Shown piece by piece: positions 30,551 through 41,446 of a DNA stretch of 64,000 nt. Where the stretch lies: contig JAQULP010000002.1 in the NCBI GenBank assembly GCA_028718525.1, positions 62,001 to 126,000 of the forward strand. Reading direction: 5' to 3'. Origin of the DNA: Sulfuricurvum sp. GTDB taxonomy: Bacteria; Campylobacterota; Campylobacteria; Campylobacterales; Sulfurimonadaceae. The stretch's first letter is position 1, and each line of letters opens with the position of its first letter. The position numbers and the translations under genes were made by a program. The notes under the pieces are model-generated. The model saw only the letters and a program-made list of their open reading frames with translations, was not told the origin of the DNA and did not search any database.

Positions 30551-30603
30551 ATGTTTGTGAGGCCGAAATTATAGCCTCACAACCTTAAAAGTAAGCTTAA
30601 ACG

Positions 30604-31812
30604 TTATTTTGTCCCTTTTGCAAGTTCTTTAAAGAGATTTCCGCGTTGTGCGTACGAGGTAAATTGATCCAAACTTGCCGCTGCGGGCGAGAGCATTGCA
30701 ATGGTATGACGGTTATGTTTTTTACTGATATGTTCTACGGCAACATCGAGTGTATGGCATAGTGTACAAGGGATATCGTATTGTTTGCACAGCCCTTCGA
30801 GACGTAGGGCATTGGCACCGATCGCATAAACCGTCACATCGTAGCGTTTAAGCGGCGTAAAGAGCTCTTCAAGCTCTACCCCTTTATCATCACCGCCGAG
30901 GATCAGATGGATCGGATAATCGCTGTACGTACGCAATGCCGCGAGGGTGGCATCGATATTGGTCGCTTTGGAATCGTTAACCCAGAGACGGTCGCGGGAA
31001 TCACGGAACTCCTCTTGGCGGTGAGGATCGAGTACAAACGCGTTAATCCGGTCGTAGTCAAGACGATCGTAGAGGATCTTGTCGATCCCCATGGCGATCA
31101 TCGCATCCATTAAAAATGCCCCTTTGAATTTGATTTTGCTTGGATCAAATCCGAAATATTTGGCTAAATCTTTTTCATCTTCATAAATGATTTTAAATCC
31201 GTTCGTCGGTGCATCGGCGAACATTTTCGGCACGATAACCGCTTCCCCCTCTTTCATCATCGAAAGGGGTTTGAGTTTAGCCTCATAGTAGGCTTCCATG
31301 CTCCCATGCCAGCTGACATGATCGGGGGTAACCGGGAGGAGGGTATAAATATTGGGCCGAGCGATAGTGTTGTAGTGCATACTAAAAGAGCTGGTCTCCA
31401 AAATCCATATAGGGGCATCAAGCGACATGTCCGCCAAAGGGGTACCGATATTGCCGCCGCTGATGGCCCCTTTATCGATGAGAAGGTGTTCTACCATCTG
31501 GGTTGTTGTTGTTTTACCGTTGGTACCGCTGATCCAGATGGAAAAAGGCATTTGCGGAGCGAAAAAATCGTATTCGCTGATGAGGTGGCTTGCTTGCTGA
31601 ATCAACGGATGCGATGGAGGAAAACCCGGTGAGGGGATTTCATGGGTAAAAAGGCGGGTATCAAATTCACTGACCGGTTTGAGAAAATTTCCCTCTTCAT
31701 CGGTGAAGGGCTTGGTCACCTTATCATCGAAAAAGGTACACGGGCCGAAATGTTTGGCGATGGCTCGGGTTGTTTTGCCGTACCCGAAACAGGCGATATT
31801 ACGTTTTTCCAT
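30604..31812 (-). CDS. murD: UDP-N-acetylmuramoyl-L-alanine--D-glutamate ligase
   Basis: 'WISGTNGKTTTTQMVEHLL', 'LILGGDDKGVELEEL'; start set to [12 protein letters not shown] (TAATG overlap with the mraY stop). Confidence 0.95.
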   Translation of the reverse strand: MEKRNIACFGYGKTTRAIAKHFGPCTFFDDKVTKPFTDEEGNFLKPVSEFDTRLFTHEIPSPGFPPSHPLIQQASHLISEYDFFAPQMPFSIWISGTNGKTTTTQMVEHLLIDKGAISGGNIGTPLADMSLDAPIWILETSSFSMHYNTIARPNIYTLLPVTPDHVSWHGSMEAYYEAKLKPLSMMKEGEAVIVPKMFADAPTNGFKIIYEDEKDLAKYFGFDPSKIKFKGAFLMDAMIAMGIDKILYDRLDYDRINAFVLDPHRQEEFRDSRDRLWVNDSKATNIDATLAALRTYSDYPIHLILGGDDKGVELEELFTPLKRYDVTVYAIGANALRLEGLCKQYDIPCTLCHTLDVAVEHISKKHNRHTIAMLSPAAASLDQFTSYAQRGNLFKELAKGTK

Positions 31813-32870
31813 TAGCGAATCTTTAAAGTAATTAGGGCGAGGATATTTGATAAAAGCGAGATAATCCAAAAACGGACAATGATTTTATTTTCTGCCCACT
31901 GTTTCATCTCGAAATGATGGTGGATAGGGGCCATCAAAAAGACCCGTTTTTTTCGGAGTTTATAGCTTCCTACCTGCAAGATGACCGAGACGGTTTCGAT
32001 GACGAAAATAAGGCCGATTAAAATGAGGAGGATTTCGCTTTTTCCGATAATGGCCATATACGCGATGAATGCTCCCAGGGTAAGCGAACCGCTGTCACCC
32101 ATGAACACTTGAGCCGGATGGCAGTTGAACCATAAAAAACCGACGAGTGATCCGATCAGGGCGCTGGCAATAATAACCACCTCTCCCGCAGGGATTTTAG
32201 GCATCAAAAGATAATGGGCCAATGCCGCATTTCCGACGATATAGACGATTGCGCTGAGCGACAGAAGGGCAAAAATCGATGGAACGGTGGCCAGGCCGTC
32301 TAATCCGTCGGTCAGATTAACGGCATTGGAGGTAGCAATCATGACCAGAACCCAAAACGCCACGCTGAACCATCCCATATCAAAGAGACTCGATTTGATA
32401 AACGGGAGATAAAAACCGGTTTCCAGATGAGCCACTTTAATCAAAAAGACGCCGATAGCCAGTCCGAATACGAGCTGAAGGGCCATTTTGGCACGGGCAC
32501 TGAGCCCTGCAAGATTATGCCCGCCGCGAATTTTCCCCCAATCGTCGGTAAATCCGATGTAAGCATAAAAAACAAGGGTAAGGAGGCCGCCGATAACGAA
32601 TGGATTCATGATGTTGACGGTCAGCAAGGATGCGATAATGGTTGACGTCACAAAAACAATTCCCCCCATCGTCGGCGTTTTAGCTTTCCCCTGATGGGCA
32701 CTGACGTATTCGTTAATCGGCTGTACACGGGCGGAGCGCTGCGCCCATGCAATGAAACGGGGCATTAAAAAGAGGGTTAGAAAAAGACCGACAAAAAAGG
32801 CGATACCGGCACGGACAGTAATGTATTGAAAAAGATTAATGCCGAGGGTATGGTGAAACCAATATAACAT
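31812..32870 (-). CDS. mraY: phospho-N-acetylmuramoyl-pentapeptide-transferase
   Basis: '[10 protein letters not shown]', '[10 protein letters not shown]', '[14 protein letters not shown]', '[14 protein letters not shown]'. Confidence 0.97.
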   Translation of the reverse strand: MLYWFHHTLGINLFQYITVRAGIAFFVGLFLTLFLMPRFIAWAQRSARVQPINEYVSAHQGKAKTPTMGGIVFVTSTIIASLLTVNIMNPFVIGGLLTLVFYAYIGFTDDWGKIRGGHNLAGLSARAKMALQLVFGLAIGVFLIKVAHLETGFYLPFIKSSLFDMGWFSVAFWVLVMIATSNAVNLTDGLDGLATVPSIFALLSLSAIVYIVGNAALAHYLLMPKIPAGEVVIIASALIGSLVGFLWFNCHPAQVFMGDSGSLTLGAFIAYMAIIGKSEILLILIGLIFVIETVSVILQVGSYKLRKKRVFLMAPIHHHFEMKQWAENKIIVRFWIISLLSNILALITLKIR

Positions 32871-32964
32871 GCTGTGAACTCTTTATGATTTATTTTTGTA
32901 AAGCAATGCAAAAGTGACATTTTAATATAATCCCCCCAAAGTTTGATTAATCGAAGGAGCCAAT

Positions 32965-34440
32965 ATGAACAAAAAAACGGTTTTGGTCATTACAGACGGT
33001 ATCGGTTATTCGCCGAAACGCGAATATAACGCTTTTCATGCAGCGCTCAAGCCGACCTACGATCAATTGTTTCGTGAAGTTCCTCATTCTCTCATTGATA
33101 CGTTCGGTTTGAGTGTCGGCCTTCCGGAGGGGCAAATGGGCAATTCCGAAGTGGGACATATGTCTATCGGAAGCGGCCGTGTTTTGTATCAGGACTTGGT
33201 CAAAATATCGCTTGCTTTGGAAGAGGGAACCTTTGCCCATAACCCGGTATTTTCATCACTTCTTAAAACGAGCAAACGGCTCCATTTGATTGCCCTTATG
33301 AGTGACGGCGGTGTCCATTCGCATATCGACCACATTATGGGGGTTGCCGAAATCGCTGCCGAAGAGGGTAAAGAGGTTTGGCTCCATCTGATCACCGACG
33401 GACGGGATGTCGCCCCTACGTCGGCGAAACTCTTTCTTCACACGGTAAATGCACATGGGTACGCTAATGTCAAAATCGGTTCCCTCGGCGGACGTTTTTA
33501 CGCAATGGACCGCGATAACCGGTGGGAACGGGTCCAAAAGGGATATGAAGCTATTGTCTCCGCTACGCCCAAAAGTGAACAAAGCGTTGCCGATTACATT
33601 GAAAACGCGTATGCTGCCGGAGAGACGGATGAATTTATCACCCCTTCGGCATTTGACGGATATGAGGGATTTAAAGAGGGGGATGCCGTATTAACCCTTA
33701 ACTTTCGAAGTGACCGGATGCGGGAACTTACCAGTGCTATCGGAGACAAAGAGTTCAGCGGCTTTAGTCGGGTATTTATTCCGACCCATTTGGCAACGAT
33801 GACCCAATACGATAAAAATTTCCCGTATCCGGTACTCTTCCCTAAAGATGCTCCTAAAAACACCCTTGCCGAAGTGATCAGCAAGGCCGGATTGCGTCAA
33901 CTGCATACAGCTGAGACGGAGAAATATGCCCATGTTACATTCTTCTTTAACGGTGGGATTGAAGAGCCGTATGAAAATGAAACACGGGTCTTGATCCCAA
34001 GTCCGCAAGTGAAAACCTACGATATGCAGCCTCAGATGTCTGCCCCTGAAGTGGGTAATGTGGTTGTTAAGGCTATGGATGAAGGGTACGATTTTGTCGT
34101 GGTCAATTTTGCAAACGGGGATATGGTCGGTCACACCGGCAATTTTGAAGCGGCAATCAAAGGGGTTGAAGCGGTTGATACTGAGCTCGGCCGGATCTTG
34201 GAAGCCGCAAAACGAAACGATTACTCCGTCGTTATTACGTCGGATCATGGTAATTGTGAAGAGATGCGAGATGAGATGGGCAATGTCCTGACCAATCATA
34301 CGGTGGGGAAAGTGTGGTGTTTCGTGATGGCCGAAGGGGTCAACGAAGTCCATCCGGGTGCACTCAATAACATTGCGCCGACCGTTTTGAAACTGATGGG
34401 ACTTGAAAAGCCTTCAGATATGGATATGGCGCTTATTTAA
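32965..34440 (+). CDS. gpmI: 2,3-bisphosphoglycerate-independent phosphoglycerate mutase
   Basis: 'LPEGQMGNSEVGHMSIGSGR', 'HSHIDHI', 'ITSDHGNCEEM'. Confidence 0.96.
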   Translation: MNKKTVLVITDGIGYSPKREYNAFHAALKPTYDQLFREVPHSLIDTFGLSVGLPEGQMGNSEVGHMSIGSGRVLYQDLVKISLALEEGTFAHNPVFSSLLKTSKRLHLIALMSDGGVHSHIDHIMGVAEIAAEEGKEVWLHLITDGRDVAPTSAKLFLHTVNAHGYANVKIGSLGGRFYAMDRDNRWERVQKGYEAIVSATPKSEQSVADYIENAYAAGETDEFITPSAFDGYEGFKEGDAVLTLNFRSDRMRELTSAIGDKEFSGFSRVFIPTHLATMTQYDKNFPYPVLFPKDAPKNTLAEVISKAGLRQLHTAETEKYAHVTFFFNGGIEEPYENETRVLIPSPQVKTYDMQPQMSAPEVGNVVVKAMDEGYDFVVVNFANGDMVGHTGNFEAAIKGVEAVDTELGRILEAAKRNDYSVVITSDHGNCEEMRDEMGNVLTNHTVGKVWCFVMAEGVNEVHPGALNNIAPTVLKLMGLEKPSDMDMALI

Positions 34441-34510
34441 TCAAACGGTATCATGGACGCAGATCAAATGTGCTCCGATACCACGTAAAATTACACTATA
34501 AAGGATTCAG

Positions 34511-35254
34511 ATGAAATTCACGGGTAAAAATGTATTAGTGACCGGCTCAAGCCGCGGAATCGGTGCTGAAGTAGCGAAAGTATTAGCCGGATACGGGCTG
34601 AAGGTATGGATTAATTATAGAAGCGGGGCCAGTGCGGCCGATGCGGTTAAAGAGGAAATCGAAGCGGCGGGCGGAAAGGCGGCAGTGATCGGATTTGACG
34701 TCAGTGATGAAGCGGCATTTGTAGACGCGATCAAAACGATTGTGGATGCGGACGGTGAACTGTCGTATTTGGTCAACAATGCAGGGATTACCAACGATAA
34801 ATTAGCTTTGCGTATGAAAGTCGAAGAGTTTACCGGTGTACTGGACGCCAATCTTACGTCAGCGTTTATCGGATGCCGTGAAGCAATGAAAGCGATGCGT
34901 AAACAGAAATTCGGAAGTATCGTAAACATGGCTTCTATTGTCGGTGAAACCGGAAATGCCGGGCAAACGAACTATGCGGCAAGCAAAGGGGGGATGATTG
35001 CAATGACTAAAAGTTTTGCAATTGAGGCGGCAACCAGCGGAATACGCTATAACTGTGTGACTCCGGGATTTATTGCCACGGATATGACGGATGAACTCAA
35101 AGAAGAGGTAAAAGCGGCATTCACCGCAAAAATCCCTATGGCACGGTTCGGTGATGCCAAAGAGGTAGCCGAAGCGACGGCATTTTTACTCAGTGACCAT
35201 GCCAGTTATATCACCGGAGAGACATTGAAAGTTAACGGCGGCATGTTTATGTAA
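34511..35254 (+). CDS. fabG: 3-oxoacyl-ACP reductase
   Basis: 'VTGSSRGIGAEVA', 'NNAGITNDKLALRM', 'YAASKGGM'. Confidence 0.95.
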   Translation: MKFTGKNVLVTGSSRGIGAEVAKVLAGYGLKVWINYRSGASAADAVKEEIEAAGGKAAVIGFDVSDEAAFVDAIKTIVDADGELSYLVNNAGITNDKLALRMKVEEFTGVLDANLTSAFIGCREAMKAMRKQKFGSIVNMASIVGETGNAGQTNYAASKGGMIAMTKSFAIEAATSGIRYNCVTPGFIATDMTDELKEEVKAAFTAKIPMARFGDAKEVAEATAFLLSDHASYITGETLKVNGGMFM

Positions 35255-35337
35255 ATGAATAGCAAAGGGGATTATTTTGCCTCTTAAGCTAATTATGTTA
35301 TAATTTGACGATTTTATTCATAAGAACAGGAGCTATT

Positions 35338-35568
35338 ATGGCACTTATCGACGATATTAAAGAAGTAGTGGTTGAGCAATTGAGCGTTAACCCGGACGAA
35401 GTTAAAGAGGATTCTAAATTCGTAGAAGATCTTGGCGCTGACAGCCTTGACGTTGTAGAATTGGTAATGGCTCTTGAAGAGAAATTCGATATCGAAATTC
35501 CTGACGACGAAGCGGAAAAAATCCAAACTGTTCAAGATGTAATCAACTACATCCAAAGCAAAAACTAA
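35338..35568 (+). CDS. acpP: acyl carrier protein
   Basis: '[33 protein letters not shown]'; ATG at 35338 with upstream AGGAG. Confidence 0.97.
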   Translation: MALIDDIKEVVVEQLSVNPDEVKEDSKFVEDLGADSLDVVELVMALEEKFDIEIPDDEAEKIQTVQDVINYIQSKN

Positions 35569-35613
35569 AACCATCGTCGAGGCATATGCCTTGACAATCC
35601 AACCCTTATTTTT

Positions 35614-35657
35614 ATGGTCTAAGACTTTGGTTTAACGGAGTCAAAGTTTCAGACCAT
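35614..35657 (+). promoter_or_regulatory. large inverted repeat in the acpP-fabF intergenic region
   Basis: ATGGTCTAAGACTTTG (35614-35629) and CAAAGTTTCAGACCAT (35642-35657), loop GTTTAACGGAGT, no T-run. Confidence 0.6.
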
Positions 35658-35675
35658 CCACCATCAGGAGAGAAT

Positions 35676-36893
35676 GTGAAAAGAGTAGTAGTAACCGGAA
35701 TGGGAATGATCAATGCCCTTGGTCATGATAAAGAGAGCTCATTCAAAGCGATTTGTGAGGGAGAATGCGGGATCGACAGAATTACAATCTTTGATCCGTC
35801 GACGCAAAGCGCTCAAATTGCCGGTGAGGTAAAAGATTTCAATCCTGAAACCGTAATGGACCCAAAAGAGGTTAAGAAAGCAGACCGATTTATTCAACTC
35901 GGAATCAAAGCCGCGCAAGAGGCGATGGAAGATGCCAATTTTCCGGAAGATTTTAATAAAGAACGTTTCGGTATTGATGCGGCAAGCGGTATCGGGGGAC
36001 TCCCCTCTATTGAGAAAAACTCGATTATTTTAGAAACTAAAGGGCCACGACGGATCTCTCCATTTTTCATTCCGGGAGCATTGGTCAATATGCTCGGCGG
36101 TTTTATCACCATCGACCATGGACTGCAAGGGCCGAATCTCTCTGCGGTAACGGCTTGTGCCGCGGGAACGCATGCGATCAGCGAAGCGGCTAAAACGATT
36201 ATTTGCGGCGGTGCGGATCAAATGCTGGTCGTTGCGGCGGAATCAGCGATTTCAGGTGTAGGAATCGGCGGGTTTGCGTCGATGAAAGCACTCAGCACAC
36301 GTAACGACGATCCGAAACACGCATCACGCCCTTTTGATGCGGATCGTGACGGGTTCGTTATGGGCGAAGGGGCAGCGGCATTGGTACTTGAAGAGTATGA
36401 TGCAGCGGTTGCCCGCGGTGCCCGTATTTATGCCGAACTGATCGGTTTCGGAGAGAGCGGCGATGCGAACCACATCACAACACCGAGTTTGGAAGGGCCT
36501 CTTCGTGCAATGAAAGCGGCACTTTCAATGGCGGGCAACCCGAAAGTCGATTATGTCAATGCGCACGGAACCAGTACCCCTACGAATGATAAAAATGAAA
36601 CGGCTGCGTTGAAAATCGCATTCGGCGGAAAAGAGAACTGTCCTCCGGTAAGCTCGACCAAAGGGCAAACCGGACACTGTCTCGGTGCGGCGGGGGGAAT
36701 TGAAGCGGTCGTCAGTATTATGGCAATGCGTGACGGTATTATCCCGCCGACAATCAACTATGTTACCCCGGATGAGAACTGCGATTTGGATATTGTTCCG
36801 AATGTAGCGCGTAAAGCGGACCTCAATATCGTTATGTCTAACTCCTTTGGATTTGGCGGCACCAATGGTGTCGTCATTTTCAAAAAAATATAA
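35676..36893 (+). CDS. fabF: beta-ketoacyl-ACP synthase II
   Basis: 'VTACAAGTHAISEA', 'VNAHGTSTPTNDKNE', 'KGQTGHCLGAAGG'. Confidence 0.96.
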   Translation: MKRVVVTGMGMINALGHDKESSFKAICEGECGIDRITIFDPSTQSAQIAGEVKDFNPETVMDPKEVKKADRFIQLGIKAAQEAMEDANFPEDFNKERFGIDAASGIGGLPSIEKNSIILETKGPRRISPFFIPGALVNMLGGFITIDHGLQGPNLSAVTACAAGTHAISEAAKTIICGGADQMLVVAAESAISGVGIGGFASMKALSTRNDDPKHASRPFDADRDGFVMGEGAAALVLEEYDAAVARGARIYAELIGFGESGDANHITTPSLEGPLRAMKAALSMAGNPKVDYVNAHGTSTPTNDKNETAALKIAFGGKENCPPVSSTKGQTGHCLGAAGGIEAVVSIMAMRDGIIPPTINYVTPDENCDLDIVPNVARKADLNIVMSNSFGFGGTNGVVIFKKI

Positions 36894-36905
36894 GAGGGCA
36901 AGCCT

Positions 36906-37841
36906 TTGGCTACCTATTTAGATTTTGAACAAAAAATTCGCCAAATTCAAGAAGATATCATAGCGGCAGAAGTACGCTATGACCATCATGCGGTAGAGAT
37001 ACTCAAGCAGGATTTGGAAAAAGAGGTTCAAAAAACCTACAGCAATCTCTCTCCATACCAAGAGTTGCAATTGGCACGTCATCAAGACCGTCCTTATGCC
37101 CTTGATTACATTAATCTTCTGTTGGAGAAAAAATACGAGATTCACGGAGACCGCCATTTTCGTGATGATCTCTCCATCATCTGCTACATTGGGTATATGG
37201 GGGGTGAGCGTGTAATGGTTATCGGCGAACAAAAAGGGCGCGGAACCAAAAACAAACTCAAACGCAATTTCGGTATGCCTCATCCTGAAGGATATCGAAA
37301 AGCGCTTCGTGCCGCTAAAATGGCAGAGAAATTCAATATTCCGTTATTGATGCTGATTGACACTCCGGGTGCATATCCAGGGTTAGGTGCCGAAGAGCGT
37401 AATCAAAGCGAAGCGATTGCACGTAACCTATTGGAACTCTCCAACCTCAATACGATTACGGTCTCCGTCGTTATCGGTGAGGGGGGAAGCGGAGGTGCAT
37501 TGGCAATCGGTGTTGCGGACCGCTTGGCGATGATGCGCTATTCCGTCTTTAGTGTTATCTCTCCTGAGGGGTGTTCGGCAATTTTGTGGAATGATCCTGC
37601 AAAAGTAGAAGCGGCGACAAAAGCGTTAAAAATTACCAGTGCTGATCTGAAAGAACTTGATTTAATCGATGATATTATCGACGAACCTCTAATCGGTGCC
37701 CACCGTGATAAAGAAGGGGCGGTTAATGCACTTAAAAATTATTTTTTGAAAGAAGTTTCCGCCCTTAGAACGCTCACGGACGAAGAGCGTCTTGAAAAAA
37801 GATATCAGCGTCTTGTCGGCATGGGACGCTATACCGAATAA
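36906..37841 (+). CDS. accA: acetyl-CoA carboxylase carboxyltransferase subunit alpha
   Basis: '[27 protein letters not shown]', '[20 protein letters not shown]'. Confidence 0.97.
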   Translation: MATYLDFEQKIRQIQEDIIAAEVRYDHHAVEILKQDLEKEVQKTYSNLSPYQELQLARHQDRPYALDYINLLLEKKYEIHGDRHFRDDLSIICYIGYMGGERVMVIGEQKGRGTKNKLKRNFGMPHPEGYRKALRAAKMAEKFNIPLLMLIDTPGAYPGLGAEERNQSEAIARNLLELSNLNTITVSVVIGEGGSGGALAIGVADRLAMMRYSVFSVISPEGCSAILWNDPAKVEAATKALKITSADLKELDLIDDIIDEPLIGAHRDKEGAVNALKNYFLKEVSALRTLTDEERLEKRYQRLVGMGRYTE

Positions 37842-37885
37842 AAATAAAGGAGAGCGCCGTTCTCCTTTCTCTCAACCCGTTTTTC

Positions 37886-38674
37886 TTATTCCTGAATCGG
37901 GTTTTTCTCCTCTTTTTTTGCTTTCAATCGTTTTAATTTTTTGCTCTCTTTTGAAAATGCAATTAACTCTTCGCCATTTCTGATGGTGTTAGGAAGCAGT
38001 TTAAGGGTCCGTTTGAGCAGTTTGGTTGTTGTCATCGCATCCGATAGGGCTCTGTGATGGGTCGCTTCTTTGTAAAGTTCAAGCTGTTCATTGAGATAGG
38101 CCAACCCATATCGCTCGCTTTCAATGGTTCGTTCAGCCAAATCGATGGTACACAGCGAACGGTTGAGAAGTTTGGCTAAGCCTACCCGTTCCATCATTGC
38201 CGAGACAAAACCGTAATCAAATTTTGCATCATGCCCGACAAAAAGGGCATCACCTAAAAAGAGGCGAAACTCTCTCATGACTTTTCCAAGGGCAGGTGCA
38301 TTTAACGTCTGTTCGACGGTTATTCCGGTAATCGCCTGAATCTGCTCAGAAATATCGGTACAGTAAACGAGACTTTCGTAGGTATCGATTATGGTTCCGT
38401 TGAGAAGTTTTACGGCTCCGATTTCAATAATTTGATGATGGGAAGGCTTGGAACCGTTTGATTCAATGTCAACGATGCAAAAGAGGGTATCGTCAATTGA
38501 CGTCAGAGAGGTTTGGAAACGATAAACGCCCTCATGAAGGAGAATATTCATCCCCTGTGCTTTGAGAAGTTCCAGGGTAAGGTCGCACCCATCACCCAAT
38601 AGATGTTCAAACTCTTTTTTGGGTATACCGGCTTTGGATAAACGATGGATGATTTTGGGATCAAGCGAAATCAT
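37886..38674 (-). CDS. DnaQ-like 3'-5' exonuclease
   Basis: 'FCIVDIESNGSKPSHHQIIEIGAVKL', 'FVGHDAKFDYGFV', 'HHRALSDAMTT'. Confidence 0.87.
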   Translation of the reverse strand: MISLDPKIIHRLSKAGIPKKEFEHLLGDGCDLTLELLKAQGMNILLHEGVYRFQTSLTSIDDTLFCIVDIESNGSKPSHHQIIEIGAVKLLNGTIIDTYESLVYCTDISEQIQAITGITVEQTLNAPALGKVMREFRLFLGDALFVGHDAKFDYGFVSAMMERVGLAKLLNRSLCTIDLAERTIESERYGLAYLNEQLELYKEATHHRALSDAMTTTKLLKRTLKLLPNTIRNGEELIAFSKESKKLKRLKAKKEEKNPIQE

Positions 38675-39258
38675 CGTTTCGCCTTTGCAATAAAAGAGGC
38701 CACACGTTCGGGATCCTTTTTCCCTTTGGAGGCTTCAACGCCGCTACTGACGTCAACCCCATAAAAACCGTAGGATTTAAGGCTTTCGACATTGTCCGGA
38801 TCGAGTCCGCCGGCGAGAATGACGGTAGAACAATCAACGTGATTAAACCATTCAATGTTAAGCCGTTTGCCCGCGCCGCCATAGGCTTCACAGTAAGCAT
38901 CAATAAGTCGGAATTCATCCTGATGCGCAAGTATATCTTCCAGGGTTCGGGCACGGATGACACGCAAATAGGGGACCGTTAACTGAGAGAAAAAATGCTC
39001 ATCGGCATCAAAATGGATTTGGGCAAGGGTACATCCGGATTCGCGGCAAACCGAATTTACATAATCGGCGGTTACATTAACGAAGAGGGCTACTTTTTCG
39101 ACAAACGGCGGAAGTTTTGAGATGATAGTTTTGGCATCTGCGGGTGAGAGGTATCGTGGTGAATCGGGATAAAAGACAAATCCCAACGCATCGGCACCGG
39201 CATCGATTGCCGTCATTGCATCGTCTAGATTAGTGATGCCGCAGATTTTAACTCTCAT
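38671..39258 (-). CDS. trpF: phosphoribosylanthranilate isomerase
   Basis: 'VKICGITNLDDAMTAIDAGADALGFVFYPDSPRYL', 'LAGGLDPDNV', 'GVDVSSGVE'. Confidence 0.95.
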   Translation of the reverse strand: MRVKICGITNLDDAMTAIDAGADALGFVFYPDSPRYLSPADAKTIISKLPPFVEKVALFVNVTADYVNSVCRESGCTLAQIHFDADEHFFSQLTVPYLRVIRARTLEDILAHQDEFRLIDAYCEAYGGAGKRLNIEWFNHVDCSTVILAGGLDPDNVESLKSYGFYGVDVSSGVEASKGKKDPERVASFIAKAKR

Positions 39259-39896
39259 ATTCTTAAGCTGTCGATGGCTTTTTTATAGTCCTCTTGCCCG
39301 AAGACATAGCTTCCGGCGACACAGACATCGACTCCGGCTTCTTTAAGCATTTCGATATTGGAACTTCCGACACCGCCGTCGATTTCAATCAGACAATCGG
39401 GATTGATACGATCGCGTAAAGCCTTTAGTCGACGAATTTTTTCAACAACGGTAGGGATGAATTTTTGCCCGCCGAATCCTGGGTTAACGCTCATAACAAG
39501 AACCATATCGACATCCCCGAGCAGATATTCGACTGCTTCTGCCGGAGTATGGGGATTAAGAACGATACCGGGACGGATGCCGAGAGAACGGATATAATTC
39601 ACCAATCGATGGGGATTTTTTTCTTCTTCAATGTGAAACGTAATAAAACCGGGTTTCAAAGGGGCAAATAAATCGACGAAAAAAGTGTTATTCTCTACCA
39701 TAAGATGGATATCGAGAGGTTTGGTAGCCGCTTTGGCAATGGCACTGACGACGACAGGCCCTATAGTGAGGTTGGGGACAAAATGTCCATCCATGACGTC
39801 AACGTGTACGAAGTCGCATCCAGCATCACAAATGGCACGGACGTCATGCGCTAAATTTCCAAAATCGGCTGAGAGGACACTGGGAGCGATAAGCAT
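39255..39896 (-). CDS. rpe: ribulose-phosphate 3-epimerase
   Basis: 'IAPSVLSADFGNL', 'FVHVDVMDGHFVPNLTIGP', 'SVNPGFGGQKF'. Confidence 0.97.
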   Translation of the reverse strand: MLIAPSVLSADFGNLAHDVRAICDAGCDFVHVDVMDGHFVPNLTIGPVVVSAIAKAATKPLDIHLMVENNTFFVDLFAPLKPGFITFHIEEEKNPHRLVNYIRSLGIRPGIVLNPHTPAEAVEYLLGDVDMVLVMSVNPGFGGQKFIPTVVEKIRRLKALRDRINPDCLIEIDGGVGSSNIEMLKEAGVDVCVAGSYVFGQEDYKKAIDSLRI

Positions 39897-40051
39897 AATG
39901 GTACCTTCGAATATTTTTCGTTATTTTAGCGAAAAACATTTGCAGATTGCTTTGTCACTAAAGATACGTTTGTGCTTGTTTATAACAATAATATTTTATC
40001 CGAGAAGGGGATGATGTTGTCCAAGGTTCTCCATTGACGTCGATAGCACCT

Positions 40052-41446
40052 CTATCGTGTTAAAAAGAAGACGAAGCGACTCCCCTCAAAACTTAAATTG
40101 ACTTGCACCCCTTTTTTATTTTGCGCCATCTCCATTAACGCATCGACATTGGCGTAGGTACGGGGAAGGGTAATATCAACACGATGTTTTTTTTCGGCTA
40201 AAAGCGCTTTGGCCCGTCCGCCGATGATATTGACGAATTCGGCCAAGGAGTCGAGGATAGCCTCTTCATCCTCCGTCGTCTCGCCGATAAGCAATTCACA
40301 CGCCTTTTTTGCGATATCTTTGGGAAAGATAAGAATAATCATTCCGTCTATATCTCCGTAAAATCCGATAGAACTGGCAAATTGGTTCTCGCTGTTTTTA
40401 ATCTCCAACGTCTGAACGTTCATCGATTCTTTGGTTGCTTGTGCGTTGGTCATCATGGCAATGGTCGAAACCGTTGCATCGATGAAGTGCGGAAGTTCGT
40501 TGACCAGTGCCTTATTGAGGGTACGGGTATGCTTGGATGCGGCGGCAGCGCTCCCTCCCAGTTCATGTAAAAGTTCTTTGTTTTTTAAAATATCATCCAT
40601 ATTGTCATAAAAAAGCATTCCGGCATCTTCAAGATCGTTTTTAAAACTTTCCGGTGTTTTTTCAAACGTCAATCCTACAAAACAGATCGTCGCATTGTAT
40701 TCCGCCGCCGATGAAGCGAGTTTGGTAAAAAAATTGAGGGCATGAACGTTCATGGATACCACTTTGTAAGCGTCGAAAATGAAGAGGCGGAATCCTACGT
40801 TCAGCGAATTATTGTGATAGGAGATATTGAACGTCGATCCGATTTCGTTGTCCAAGAAGTTTGAAATGGTATAAATAATAGCGTTGCCGGTAACACGGGT
40901 GGCAATCTTTTGTCCGAATAGTCCTAAATAGGTCTCTTCAATAATGGCGTAATAGAGATCGGGATTTTGTTTTTTCTCGTCAAACTCTTTTCTGCTTTGG
41001 GCAATGATCGGGTTATGCCCGTAATCAAAAAGTTCGATGGCCATTGCAGAACGCTGGGAAGGATCTTCATTATAAAGGAGAACGGTTTTGGAATCGCTTT
41101 TATTGGTCGGCGTGAACAGTTCGGCAATTTTTTCGCTGCGGAAGAGGGAAAAATTGAGATTCTCACCGTAAAACGTATTGATAGCTTTGTATTTGGTGGA
41201 ATCGTAGTCGCACAAACCCACCGCAATATGTTTTTGGTTCCGGATGGAGAGCAATAATCGGATAAAAACATCGAGACCGTTTCGGTTAAAGAAAATTACT
41301 TTTTTCAAGGATACCAATAACATGTCAATATTCAACGCTTCGGTTGCTTTGATATCTTCAAGCGTTAAGAAAGAGGGGGCATTATTGCCATCGAGAAATC
41401 CCTGGGGATGAAATACGGCGACTCGCCCTTTGACCGTTGCTCTCAT
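40052..41446 (-). CDS. STAS-like / central domain / CheX-like chemotaxis-associated protein
   Basis: N-terminal STAS-like segment; C-terminal CheX-like 'EEAILDSLAEFVNIIGGRAKALL' with ExxN. Confidence 0.65.
   Translation of the reverse strand: MRATVKGRVAVFHPQGFLDGNNAPSFLTLEDIKATEALNIDMLLVSLKKVIFFNRNGLDVFIRLLLSIRNQKHIAVGLCDYDSTKYKAINTFYGENLNFSLFRSEKIAELFTPTNKSDSKTVLLYNEDPSQRSAMAIELFDYGHNPIIAQSRKEFDEKKQNPDLYYAIIEETYLGLFGQKIATRVTGNAIIYTISNFLDNEIGSTFNISYHNNSLNVGFRLFIFDAYKVVSMNVHALNFFTKLASSAAEYNATICFVGLTFEKTPESFKNDLEDAGMLFYDNMDDILKNKELLHELGGSAAAASKHTRTLNKALVNELPHFIDATVSTIAMMTNAQATKESMNVQTLEIKNSENQFASSIGFYGDIDGMIILIFPKDIAKKACELLIGETTEDEEAILDSLAEFVNIIGGRAKALLAEKKHRVDITLPRTYANVDALMEMAQNKKGVQVNLSFEGSRFVFFLTR

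Noticed and set aside
33691-34353. 220-aa minus-strand ORF antisense to gpmI
   Set aside because: Fully inside a confident gene, low-quality composition, no motif
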